Source: Sapria himalayana (Eukaryota; Streptophyta; Magnoliopsida; Malpighiales; Rafflesiaceae). From it: DNA of 64,000 bases. Below, one piece after another: positions 25,041-37,380 of this stretch (its first letter is position 1; the number at the start of each line of letters is the position of its first letter). The stretch lies in contig JAREIK010002641.1 of assembly GCA_029783825.1 (NCBI GenBank), positions 229,583 to 293,582 on the forward strand. Direction: 5' to 3'. Below the pieces are notes generated by a model. It ran no database searches. It worked only from the letters and a program-made list of their open reading frames with translations, and was not told where the DNA came from. The translations under genes and the position numbers were made by a program.

Positions 25041-26832
25041 ACTTGTCTATCTGTATATCTATTTATTTGACTATATTTTTATGTCTATTTGTGTATATGT
25101 CTATTTGTCTATCTATATATCTATCTATTTATATGACTTCTATATATCTATCTATTTGTTGATTTGTATATCTATGTATATGTCTAATTGTCTATCTATC
25201 TATCTGTATATATGTCTATATATGTATTTGTCAATTTCTCAATCTATTTATCAATCTATCTATTTATTTATCTATATATATCAATATATCTATTTCACTA
25301 TCTATCTATCGATCTATTTTTGGTATATCTATTGGTCTATCTATCTATATATTTTTCTATCTATCTATCTCTCTATCTGTCTATATGTGTAACTATCTAT
25401 CTATATTATTTATCTTTATATCTCTCTATCTATATATCTATTTATGGGTTTATCTCTTTATATATCTACTAATCTATCTAACTATCTATCAATGTGACTA
25501 TATTTCTATCTGTCTATTTATGTATATGTGTCTATATATCTCTCTTTTTGCCTATCTATCGGTCTGTCTATCTATCTATCTATATATCTTTCTATCAATA
25601 TATTTATCATTATATCTAATTATCTATCTATATATCTATATATCCATCTTTCTATCTATCTCTCTATCTATCTATCTATCTAGCAGTCTATCTATCTATC
25701 TATCCATTTGTATATCTATCTATTTGTATATATGTCTATTTGTCTATCAGTCTATGTGACTATATATTTATCAGTTTATCAGTTTATCTCTTTATCTATC
25801 TACTAGTCTATCTATATATCTATCTATCTGTTTATCAATTTATCTCTTTATCTATCTACTAGTCTATCTATATATATATCTATCTGATTATCTTTCTATC
25901 TGTCTATTTGTGTACATGTCTATATGTTTATCACTCTAAATATTTATATGCCTGTGTCTATCCTTTATCTACCTATGTATTTATCTATTTCTCTATGTAT
26001 TTGTCTGTAAGTTTGTATGTAAATCTATATGTCTGTCTATCTGATTTTCTATCTTTATGTTTGTCTATCTGTCTATTTCTTTATCTAACTATCTATCAAT
26101 CTATTTTGATCTAACTATCGATATATTTATTGATCTATCTATCTATCTTTCTTTATTTCTACTAATCGATCTATAAATCAATCTATATATCTATCTATCT
26201 ATTTGTCCGTCTGTCTGTCTACCTATCTAGCTATTTGTTAAAGTGATTATCTATCTATCTATTTGTTTATCTGTCTAGCTATATTTCTATATATCCATCT
26301 GTCTGTCAATCTTTATATCTATTTTTATATCTGTCTGTCTTTCTGTCTATCTATCTGTCTGTCTATCTATTTATTTGTCTATGTGTATATCTTTCTATAT
26401 ATCTATTTTTCTATGTGTCTATCTTTCTATCTATCTTTTTGTTTATCTGTCTATATATCTATCTATCAATATATCTATCTATTTGTCTATCTATCTATAT
26501 GTCTATCTTTTTATATGTCTATTTATCAATTTGTTTATCTGTTATCTATATATCTATCAATCTATTTATTTGTCTATCTGTCTATCTATCTGTCTATCTG
26601 TATATCTGTGTATATATCTATCTATTTATCAGTTTATTTCTTTATCTATCTAATTGTAAAATATATCTATCTATCTATTTTTTTTGTGTCTATCTTAATT
26701 TCTCTCTTTCTAAATGTCTATCTCTTTGTATCTATCCTCTATCTGACTATCTATCTTTCTATCTATTTTTTCTGTCTGTTTGTGTTTGTGTGTCTTTGTT
26801 TGTGTATGTCTGTATAATTATGTGTCTATTTG

Positions 26833-26863
<31 letters not shown>

Positions 26864-27932
26864 GTTTATGTGACTGTGTGTCTGTGTGTCTGTTTGTTAA
26901 TTTGTCTTTCCATCTATCTATTTTTTTTGTCTGTGTGTGTGTGTTTGTGTGTCTGTCTATCCATCTATAAATCTCTCTATCTGTCAATATATCTATCTTT
27001 CTAACTATCCATTTATATATCTATCTAGGTATCTATCTATCTTTATGTATGTCTATCTATCTAGCTATCTTTCTATGTATCTATCTATCTTTCAATCAAT
27101 TAATCTATCTATCTTTCTATCTGTCTATCTATATATCTCTCTATCTATATAATTGTCCATCAGTCTAACTGTCCATCAATCTATTTATCTATCTGTCTAT
27201 CACTCTATATGTTCTATCTGTTTATTTATCAATCTATTTATCTGTTTAGTAGTTTATCTTTTTATCTACCTACTTGTCTATCTATCTATCTGATTATCTA
27301 ACTTTATTTCTATTTGTATATTTATGTATATATCTATCTATCTGTCTGTCTGTCTATTTGTCTATCTATCTATTTATCTAGTTTTCTATGTATATAAGTC
27401 TATATATCTATCTATCTATCTGTCTGTCTATTTGTCTAATTGTCTATTTGTCTATCTATCTATCTATCTGTCTAACTATCTATCAGTCTATCTGTTGATT
27501 TTTCTATCTGTCTATCTTTCAATCTGTCTATCTGTCTTTCTATATATTTGCGTATATGTCTATCTGTCTATCTATCTATCTATTTGCCTGTCTGTCTATC
27601 TATGTATTTGTCTAACTATCTATTTGTCAAACTTTTTATCTGTCTTTCTGATTATCTGTCTATCTATTTATCTATCTATCTGTCTATCTATCTATATGTA
27701 TATCAATATATCTATCTGTCTATCACTCTATCTCATTATCTATATATCTATAAATTTGTCTATCTATTTATCTATCTACTTATTTATTTATGTATATGTC
27801 TAACTATCTACATGTCTATTTGTCTATCTATCTAACTATATATATGGTCTATATGTCTATATGTCTATCTGTCTATCTATTTATCAGTTTCTCTTTAATC
27901 TATCACTTGTCTATCTGTCTATCTATCTATTT
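25025..27932 (+). repeat. Degenerate TATC/GATA array, block 4
   Basis: Continuation of the array, same sense. It contains several copies of CTCTTTATCTATCTACTNG (near 25450, 25790, 25850, 27255 and 27890), two of them in a tandem pair about 60 bases apart. TG-rich patches lie near 26780-26950. It ends CTATTT at 27932, immediately before the CACTA terminus. Confidence 0.97.
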
Positions 27933-28800
27933 CACTATAATAAAATATCGATTTAGCTGGGAAATTATAGCTCGGGATCAATCTCGAGCTAATTTGCAAG
28001 GGATTAGCTAGGGAATTGCAAGGGATTAACGACCCCCCCACAAAAAAAAATAGCAACGGATTAGCGAGGGAAAATTTTTTGAAAATTCCACTAAAGAAAA
28101 GCGGGGGATTTTATGGATTAGCGACGGAAAATTTTTGTAAATTCCGTTCAAGAAAAGCGGGGATTTAGCGATAGATTTAGCAACGGAAAATTTTTATAAA
28201 TTCCATTCAATAAAAGCTGGCATTTTAGCGATGGATTAGCTACGGAAAATTTTCGTAACTTTAACTCAAGAAAAGCGTTGATTTTAGCGACATATATTGC
28301 GACATGATTTCTCTCGCTAATAAAAGCCTGAAATTAGTGAGTGATTTAGTGACAGTAATTTTTCCTAGCTAATTTTTAGCAATGAATTTAGCGACGGAAT
28401 TTCATTTGCTAATAAAATCCATGATTTAGTGATGGATTTAACGACTGACTTTTCCTTGGTAATAAAATCCATGATTTAGCAATGGATTTATCTACGGACT
28501 TTCTCTTGCTAAAAAAATCCATATTTTAGCTACGTATTTAGCGAGAGAATATCTCTGGCTAATAAAATCCATAAATTAGTGACAGATTTAGCGATGGAAT
28601 TTCCATAGAAAATAATATCCTTAATTTTGCGACGTATTTAGGGACGGAATTTCTCTAGTTAATAAAATTTATTATTTAGCGACGGATTTAGTGACGGATT
28701 TTCTCGAGCTAATAAAATCCATAATATAGCAATGAATTTTCTCTAGCTTATAAAATCTGTAATTTATCTAGGGATTTAGCGATGGTATTTTCCTAGCCAA
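27933..28800 (+). repeat. CACTA left subterminal repeat region
   Basis: Direct repeats of TTAGCGACGGA-type words. The first part (about 28060-28300) has a period near 68 bases with AAAAGCGGGGATTT and GGAAAATTTTTGTAAATTCC; the second (about 28310-28790) has a period near 60 with TAATAAAATCCATAATTTAG. Such arrays are where CACTA transposases bind in better-studied elements; here that is inferred. Confidence 0.88.
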
Positions 28801-30020
28801 TATTTAATTATATAATTTTTTTTATTTATTATTTGTTCTAATATTTTATTTAATTTTGTTTATTAAATTTATGTTATTAATCTTTAAATGAGCAATCCTT
28901 GAAACACACATTCTCCTCGTAAAATCAAAAAAATTGATATTATAATTAATTAATTTAAAATATATAAAAATATTAAAAAAAACTTATATTACTAAGGAAT
29001 AAAATAACTAGTTTTATGATGTATTAATTTTTAAAAAAATTATACTATTCTAAAATTTTTAATTAAGAAACTAAATAATTTAAATTAAAGTAACATTAAA
29101 TAATTAATTCAATAAGTATAATAATTTTTTCGATAATTTAAAAATTAAATTAACATACATTAAAATTTCTACTAATTTAAATGTAAATTAATTCATTGTA
29201 TGATAAAATAAAAAATATTTTCAAATATATCTGAATTGACGAAAAACTAGTAAATTTTAATAATATTAAAAGTATTAAAAAAATTATGATTATAGAAAAC
29301 TTTTAAAAAAATAAATAATATAAATCTTGAAATATAATAAAGTTATACTTTTTTTCAATAAGTTCAAAGAAAATAAAATAATAATTATAAATAAATATAT
29401 AGATGTTTAATCCTACTAAAATTTATAAAAATTAAACAATTGAGTAATATTTTTATGATTAACTTTAAATATTAAGTTTTTATTAAAATAATAAATAATA
29501 CTTTTTTTAATTATCTTCTCACTTTAAGTAATTTTTTGAATTTAAAAAATAATTAATTATATCAAATAATATGAAATTTTATGTGTTTAAAATTATTTAA
29601 TATTATCTTCGTAAATATTAATATGAATTATTAAAAATTTATAACCATAAAAAATAAATCTTTATGGATTTTTTAACATTAAGAGTATTTTATAACTTTT
29701 AGGCGATGTCTAGAAGACAAAACATCTTTTCATTTATGTCTTATTATATAAAGTTTGTTAATTTCATACCTATTTGATATTTTTTTAAGGGAAAACATAT
29801 TTTTGTATTGTTTATATATTCATTATTTAATTAATATTATAATAAAAAATTGTGAGGTATTTGTTTTTCATTGATACCTTGCTACACATATATTAATTTT
29901 GTTGAAAAAACTTTGATAGTAAATAAAATTAATGAGTATTTTTGTATTATATATATATATATATTGTTTATTTAATGTTATAAAATTTAAAGATATAAAT
30001 ATTTTCCTAAAATATACATT
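28801..30020. other. AT-rich CACTA internal sequence, no gene
   Basis: Very AT-rich with no open frame of note and no motif I recognise. It lies between the subterminal repeats and a small tandem repeat. Confidence 0.6.
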
Positions 30021-30205
30021 CTCTCTCTCGACTGATGCATCTCTAAGACTCTAAAAAGTGAAACAAAGTCCTCCTCTTTCCATCTATCTCTCGACACATC
30101 TCTAACACATGAACCAAAGTCCTCCGCATTCAATCTATCATTCGACGCATCTTTAAAACATGAACTGAAGTCCTCCGCATTACATCTATCTCTCGATGCC
30201 TATAC
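30021..30205 (+). repeat. Three tandem ~58-base repeats
   Basis: Three diverged units built on ATCTCTCGAC-GCATCTCTAA and ACATGAACCAAAGTCCTCC followed by GCATT and CATCTATC. The unit is unrelated to the TATC array apart from the chance word CTATC. Confidence 0.75.
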
Positions 30206-30546
30206 AACTAAAATTAATTTGAGGTTTAAGTTTTAATTTGTTATTGTTTTGAGGTACATTTATACATTTATTCTTCATCGATTATCTTGGAATGTTTAAT
30301 CGAAAATTAAGCATTTATATTCTATTTTTTTCATAATATTGAATACCCAATGTCCTTAGTTGGGAGGTTCTAGCTTCATCCCAGTCTAGAGTATAACCTA
30401 ATATGGCATCCGTTCACTTTAATAATTTCATCAGATCAATTCTTGAGTATCAACCATAACAAATATGTACAAATTTTGTCAGATAGTATGTGTTCTGCTT
30501 ATACTTATATTTATCATATATTTAATTATGACATGCTAAAGAGAAG

Positions 30547-30840
30547 TTGACGAAGTGTATATTTGAACTTCAATGTAATTATTATAAATTACAACTGGTT
30601 GAGTTGTTAAAACAAACACAACAACTATTATTGAATCTCCCCATTCATTTACTGGTCATTTCGAGGAACTTTTTGTTGTATATTCTATATCTATCTAAGG
30701 GTTGTTGGCCTAATATAACTATCAAAATGTTGCATATGTTTGACTTTTATTGTGAGACCATTTTATCTAGTAACTCATATGAAGCTAATAATTATATGTT
30801 TCCCTTTAGTATTATGTGTGATAAGCTCAAAAAATCATAA
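30547..30840 (+). pseudogene. Possible hAT transposase remnant
   Basis: A 97-codon open stretch that ends GCWPNITIKMLHMFDFYC, then ETILSSNSYEANNYMF and CDKLKKS. The pattern of Trp, a hydrophobic helix with Phe-x-x-x-T, Ser-x-S-x-Y and a following hydrophobic-Lys segment resembles the middle of hAT transposases. The similarity is weak and no start, end or termini belonging to it were found. It could instead be unrelated non-coding sequence. Confidence 0.3.
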
Positions 30841-31084
30841 TGATTGACTTTGTTTTTAGAAAATATGAAAAGGGTTATCAGTTAAAAAGATATCATCATT
30901 ATATCTAATAGGCACATATCATCATTATATCAATAGGCACTCAACACTTATTCATATCATTCCTCGACTAATTGGCCTAGAAAATCTTGTTTATTACTAT
31001 TGGCACTTAAATTAATATTTTATTAGTATTTTTGTTAAATATAATACTCATGAACTAGAATACTAATCCATTGATAGTCTTGCA

Positions 31085-31620
31085 TTTTTTAGGTTGAATA
31101 ATGGTTATAATTTGTCATTGAAACAACTAAGAAAATTTAAGGAAAATCTAATAACATGGGTTAAATCACATGAGCCAAAATACTGTGCAATGTCTGAGTT
31201 CGCAAAAAAAATATGAGATAAAACAAAAAATAATTTGGTTGAGTCCTTCAATTCTTAACTTTGTGTTGAAAATGATCATTGGACATGTAACTTTCTAATG
31301 AAACATAAGGAAGAGTAGTTAATATATAACATTGCCAAGAGTCAATCATTACTAGTGGCTATATTGATGATTGTTGTTTTTATAGTTTGCACTAGCCAGA
31401 CTTATATTAACATTGACAACATGAATAGAAAGTGAACATGTAGAAATTAGTAAATGTTGGGTATCCTAAGTAAGCATGCACGTGCAACATTACAATTGAT
31501 TTGTCAATACATGATTGAGGTGATTGATATAAATTCTCCAGCTAAGAGTTGATATATTTATGATCATAATCAAGTATTAAGATGAATAGCATGCCATTAA
31601 TTTGTAAAGATACTATGTAT
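31085..31620 (+). pseudogene. Mutator-like (MULE) transposase remnant with SWIM finger
   Basis: Reading through stops, the sequence near 31150-31320 gives HEPKYCAMSEFAKKI, then KTKNNLVESFNSWLCVEN, matching the segment of MULE transposases where a Cys or Phe is followed by N-N-x-x-E-S-F-N. At 31437-31500 it continues TCRN-stop-stop-MLGILSKHARATLQLICQ, which fits the SWIM zinc finger of MULEs (C-x-C-R-x-W, G-I-P-C-x-H-A) with Trp and Pro lost. Order and spacing fit a single protein. Stops and the absence of the N-terminal half show it is dead. It lies inside the CACTA element, so it is a nested or captured fragment. Confidence 0.65.
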
Positions 31621-33330
31621 TGGGTATGACATCATTTAGTTCTCATTATACCCTCTCACTCTAAATACCTTGAATCTCAATTTATGAAGAAATAGACTAT
31701 GTTTTGTTTAAAATGAAACATGACTAGGCATAATAGAAAGACTTACAAGAATCTATTAGTAGAATATTTTATCTTCTTTTTATTGATTGTATTAATACCT
31801 ATATCATACAACTTATTTTGAGATCATCTTCATATGGTGTACTGTTGATTAATAGTAGTAATCTTCATCATTGATGAATGTCTATTTATTATCATCTATA
31901 TACATATAACATATTACTATTACTTATACACACACACAATACTGATGGTAACATGTTGTTGCTATAATATATTACTATAGTATGTATATATATTATATAT
32001 ATATATATATATGATGTAACATGTAACAATGATTATATATATACTACACTATATATAAATATATACTAGAATTAGCATTTAAATATATGCAAAATTAAAA
32101 TTGATGAAAAACTCAATGAGTGTATATATAGTGTTGCTACTGTTTTTTACTTGAGGTGTGCTCGATGTGGAGCATGCGATATTGCTAATGGTGTGCTTAG
32201 TATGAAGCATTGTTTTTGCTCTAATTTCTTCTGAAAAATACTTTAGTAATCCAGGTGTTTTCTATTTAAAATTACTTCACTTATGAATGGTTAAATCAAG
32301 ATATGATTTTTATGATTAATGTTTTGTATTATGTGGTATTTGATTTAAGCAATGTGTATCTAGGTATAATTATTTGTGATGATGCATGGTGTGCACTGTG
32401 CATTACATCTATGAATATACTATAAAATTATTTTTGCTGACCTCTAATTTTTATCATCAATGTGGGCAACTTTTGTGTATATATGTGCACTATTTATTTA
32501 ATTCCACTCTGAAATAGTAAAGGTTCATAAAAACAGAAAAACTATTTATACGTTATAATCATAAATTTGAAATCACCATAATAAACCCAACTAGTTTTGG
32601 GATTGGGTCATCTTTCAATACTAGTTATTGATATCTGAGCTTCCTACACACACACACATATTATATAAATATTACAAGACCCTAATCACAATTTCACACT
32701 TTTTATAGCATGAGACACACTATGTTTTCATAAATAATCATCACAAATAATTTCTTCATGAAAATAAATGATTTCTAATGTCTTTCAATGGATGTTCTAC
32801 TAATTTTTCTTAATATTTATAATTATGTGAAACTTGTGTTTAAACAATGATTCTATTTTGATTGATGTATATCCATTATTAATAATTATGAGATTTATAA
32901 AGATATTAGACGATACTTAACAAATTTCAATACGTATCCATATGTTAGATTTTCTATGTTGTTTGTGTATTTTCTTCTTGATAATGTTCGACAATACTCA
33001 ATGTGTACCAAAGAGAGCCGACACAAATCAGTTATCAAACATGCTAATTTAATGGAATAAAATTTTTAGAAGCTATATAATAATATTTAACAATATACAA
33101 TGCTTTTCAATATTATCTGATGATATTGATTCAAGACAGCTAATATTTTTCTAAAATAACATAAACTCTTTTATAGAAATAGATTATATTTGATATAATT
33201 TGATAAAGTTTGAAGTAGCTTGAATATGTCTGATATCATCAATATTATTGACACCTTCTCAATGATTTTAATAATATTTGATACTATTTTTGCCTCTTGT
33301 TGTATTATAATATTTAGATATATATCCTAT
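31621..33330. other. CACTA internal sequence, no gene recognised
   Basis: AT-rich sequence without a meaningful open frame. It includes small (CA)n and (TA)n runs near 31930, 32001 and 32650. No termini or coding similarity were identified. Confidence 0.55.
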
Positions 33331-33425
33331 CACTACAAGAAAATATCGATTTAGCTAGGGAATTTTAGATAGGGATCAATCCCTAGCAAAATTGCAAGGG
33401 ATTAGCTAGGGAATAGCAATGGATA
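33331..33425 (+). mobile_element. Internal second CACTA 5' terminus
   Basis: CACTACAAGAAAATATCG followed by TTTAGCTAGGGAATTTTAG, AGGGATCAATCCCTAGC and GCAAGGGATTAGCTAGGGAA. It is collinear with the outer left end at 27933-28020 for about 90 bases, then the likeness stops. Its first 13 bases match the reverse complement of the right end at 42565 better than the outer end does. The flank TAT (33328-33330) does not match TTT at the right end. It may be the real 5' end of the transposase-bearing element or a fragment of another copy. Confidence 0.8.
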
Positions 33426-34660
33426 GATGAATTTTGGCTGAGTTTGGGAGAAGGGTATGTTGATAAAAAAAGTATAATATTTTAAATCTATAACATTTTT
33501 TATTTACAAAGAGGATATAAAACTATTTAAAATATTTAGAAATTTTTAATGTTTATTATCCCCACAATGTCATGCAACACAATAGATTTTTTGTACCAAA
33601 AAATGTTTTATCAACTTCAATTTATGATTTTAGCCATAACAATGTGGTTTATTATTACTCTAACAATTCAACTTCTACCAAATTTATATTAACTATAATT
33701 TATACCATTAACAACTGTGGATTATGAAGAGTTTGGGTTTCTCTATAACGTTGCTGAATTTCATGTCATACAAGAGTATTCACATTACGACAACATTCGT
33801 TAGGACACCCTTTATCCTACCGTGTTAAAAACATCATCTTTTAACACATGGTAATTTTTCTGTGCTGCAATATGTTTATTTTAAACAATTTAAAAAACTA
33901 ATAAATATGAGTAGTATTTGTTAGTTGAACATTGTAGCTATTAGTTGAGTACCTTAACTATTAGTTGTAAATTACAAGCTTGAATCTAAGTTTCATGTTT
34001 CACAAAATTTGTGGTAGAAATATCTTGTAATAAATAGTAATAAAGAATATAAGAAAATTTGTGAAGTATTATGGAAATGTATGTATCATTAATGAAATAT
34101 TAATTTATAGTACTAACGAATATATGTGACTACTCTTTTATGTGAGTACTCTTTTATAGTTTAATATGATATAAACATTTTTACTAATTAATTTTTAGTC
34201 CATAACATATATTATTAAATATTATTTCATATCTTAATAAAATAAATATAAATTATTTTAAATTCAATAATATCAATACAATATAATAAAAAAAATAGTA
34301 ACATATCATAAAAATACAGCAAAATGAATAATAAAGAACATTAATATGTTCTAAATAAAAATAAAATTTTCAAAACTATTGAGAATTATATTGTATTTTT
34401 ATATTTTTTTATCTTGAGATACTAGGATGAGATGATTCATATAGATTAAGAGTATTTATAGTTTCTTTTTGTAATTATAAGTGAATTTTTATTTTATTAA
34501 ATAAATGATAATGTCATTTTAAAATTTTTATTCATAATATTATATTATTGTGAGCTTTTAGTTATTTTATTGAGTTGTTTTTATTTTTTATGGGAATACT
34601 CGATATGTATTAATCTTCATATTTTTTTTCTCTATATATATATATATATAGACATGCAAA
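33426..34660. other. AT-rich CACTA internal sequence, no gene
   Basis: No open frame or motif of note. Near 34664-34846 there is a 60-codon open stretch whose end (TTTTAGATATTTGTTGAAG, then TTGTATGACTAT) recurs at 48780-48811 in the related element, showing shared internal sequence rather than a gene. Confidence 0.55.
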
Positions 34661-34839
34661 TATATGGAAGAAATTTTTGATGCTTTAGCAGAACATCTCT
34701 TCGCTATAAAAGTAGTAGTAAATGGCTATTCAGAGTATCTTCCTACTCATGTAGAAAATTGCAAAAATATAGTATTTTTTTCTCTCTCTAACTATCATTG
34801 GTGGCCATATTTTAGATATTTGTTGAAGTTGTATGACTA

Positions 34840-35457
34840 TATATAAAAAGTTGTATAACTATATATAAATAATTGTATAACTTTTTAACACTTTATATAA
34901 TTAAATATAACTATATTTGTAAGCATGTATACGTATATGTAAATTTATATATTTATTTTTAACTTTATATTTTATGTATAACTATTTGTATGAATATATC
35001 AATATATAACTATATATTTAACTATATAAAAATATTTATAGTTATATATACTATATGTATAATAACATATAACTATAAATAATTGTATCTTATTATATGT
35101 ATTACTATAAATGATTTATATATAACTATATTTAAATATATAATTTACAACTTATATTTAATATACATTTGTATATATTAGTATTCAAAAATGTATTTTA
35201 GTATATCCAAACCTATACATAACTATATGTATAAATATATGAAATTAATAGAACAAATATATATACATACATGTATAAATATAAGTTTAACAATACGTGT
35301 AGCTATATGTATAATCACATGTAACTATATTTATAATTACATGTAAAATAACATACATCATATTTAATTATATGTGTATAACTATATATAAAAATTTGTA
35401 AAACTAAATAAAACCTTGTATAATTAAATATACCTATATTTTTAACTATTTATACAT

Positions 35458-35522
<65 letters not shown>

Positions 35523-35703
35523 CATACATATATGTAAATCTATATACTTGTTTATAACTTTGTATATATTTTTGTATAACTAAATATAACATCTCATATG
35601 AATATATATATATATATATATTCATATGAGTAGTTATATTTAGTTATACATATATATATACAAAGTTATAAACAAGTATATAGATTTACATATATGTATA
35701 TAT

Positions 35704-35746
<43 letters not shown>

Positions 35747-35816
35747 AATATGTAAATCTATATACTTGTTTATAACTTTGTATATATTTATGTATAACTA
35801 AATATAACTACTCATA

Positions 35817-35851
<35 letters not shown>

Positions 35852-36445
35852 CTAAATGTTTAAAAATATATAATTTTTTATAACTATATATATTATATGT
35901 ATAATAACATATAACTATACATAATTTTATATTATTAATGTATAACCTATATTTAAATATATAATTAACAACATATATTTAATATACAATTTTATATATT
36001 AGTATAAAAAATGTATTTTAGTATATCCATACCTATACATAACTACATGTATAAATATATGAAATTATATGAACAAATATATATACATACATGTATAAAT
36101 ATAATTTAAAATATAAGTGTAACTATATCTATAACTACATGAAACAATATTTATAAATATATGTATAAAAACATACAACACAATGTTTAACTATATGTGT
36201 ATAACTATATATAAATATTCTTATACCTATAATAACTCTATATAAATAAATTTAACTTTATTTTTAATTATGTATGCATATATGTATAAATATATGTATA
36301 CATTTATGTAAATCTATATAATTGTTTATAACTTTGTATACATTTATTTATATTTACTTATAACTACTTGTATGCATATATCTATATATAATTATATGTT
36401 TAACTATATGTAATTATCTATAACTTCATTTACTATATGTATCCT
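34840..36445. repeat. Degenerate AT-rich array (ATAACTATATGTATA words)
   Basis: About 1.6 kb of loosely repeated ATAACTATATATAAATAT, TATGTATAACTA and CATACATATATG words. It contains (CA)n at 35456-35471, a long (TA)n at 35472-35518 and a large hairpin near 35523-35705. Similar sequence recurs at 43970-44540 and 46470-46960 in the neighbouring element. Confidence 0.85.
35523..35705. repeat. Long inverted repeat, potential hairpin
   Basis: ACATATATGTAAATCTATAT, ACTTGTTTATAACTTTGTAT, GTATAACTAAATATAAC and CTCATATGAATATAT are followed, across a (TA)n centre, by the same blocks in reverse-complement order. Arms are about 85 bases with few mismatches. The left-arm sequence recurs in direct orientation at about 35748-35830. 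Confidence 0.88.
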
Positions 36446-36735
36446 AGCATATAATTATATATGGGATAATATTTATTTGTTGGACTAATTTGAAATTAAA
36501 TGGTATAAGATATAATATCAACAATATGTAAGCACGTAGAATGAGAGTGTCCGATGATCAAGCTCATATATGGTATAATACAAATAAAGGTCGTACTCTT
36601 ATATAATCCCACCCCTTGGGCCTCATGCTCATATATGAAGTTATGCATGGCAAAAGATGTAATATTTGATTGGATTATACAATAAAAATTTTATTTTCTT
36701 TTATATAATTTTTTATTCTAACACTACAATCTTTA
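36446..36735. other. Unassigned CACTA internal sequence
   Basis: A less AT-biased stretch containing TCCCACCCCTTGGGCCTCATG near 36607. No gene or element motif was identified. Confidence 0.5.
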
Positions 36736-36988
36736 TGTGTGTCTCTCTCTCCCTCTCTAATTCTTCTTGTCACTCTATTACTCTTTTTCTTTATGTGTCA
36801 CTCACTCTCTCTCTCTCTCTCTTGTTATTTTCTTTCTTAATCTCCTTTCTTGCTTGTTCTCTCTCTCTCCCCCTCACTCTCCCTCTCACTCCCTCTTTCT
36901 CTCTGTCCCACTCTCTCCCTCTCTCTCTCTCCCTCTCTCTCTCTCCCCCTCTCTCTCCCTTTAACTAGTTCTCTCTCCATCTATTTCC

Positions 36989-37023
<35 letters not shown>

Positions 37024-37110
37024 TTCTCTCTCCTAGTCTCACAATTTCTCTGCCACTCTGTCTTTCCCCAACTTATCTCTCTTTTCTCTCTCCTCCTTTA
37101 AACATTAAAT
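36736..37110 (+). repeat. CT-rich microsatellite tract
   Basis: Pyrimidine-rich on the + strand: runs of CTCTCT and CCCTCTCT, longest near 36990-37020. Its position about 270-640 bases before the Tnp2 ATG could place it in the promoter or 5' leader; that is only inference. Leu/Ser-rich open frames here are compositional. Confidence 0.85.
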
Positions 37111-37380
37111 ATCTTTTTTTGCTTTCCTTTCTTGTGTATTATCATACTTTGCACCCTTTATCTATTATAACTGTGATATCTATTAATCTTTATCGTGCTA
37201 AAAATTACTTTATCTAGTAATGTAGATTTTGCAAATGCATTGCCTCGATATTAATGATATTTAATTTTTAAATATTCATCTGTAAGTAATTTTATTTAAT
37301 TATGTGTATATTTTGAAGTAATAGAATGTTTTATTTAGAATAATGATTGTGCATTATTTTTTGTAAATAAAACAGAGCAA
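37111..37380 (+). other. Tnp2 upstream region
   Basis: AT-rich sequence between the CT tract and the Tnp2 ATG at 37381. No clear promoter elements can be claimed. Confidence 0.4.

Noticed and set aside
24862..25392. A 176-codon + strand frame bridging the LINE 5' end and the array
   Set aside because: It is antisense to ORF1 at its start and becomes TATC-encoded repeat afterwards; an artefact of the junction.
36666..37101. Leu/Ser-rich open frames near 36.7-37.1 kb as a gene upstream of Tnp2
   Set aside because: Composition is explained by the CT-rich microsatellite; several frames overlap.
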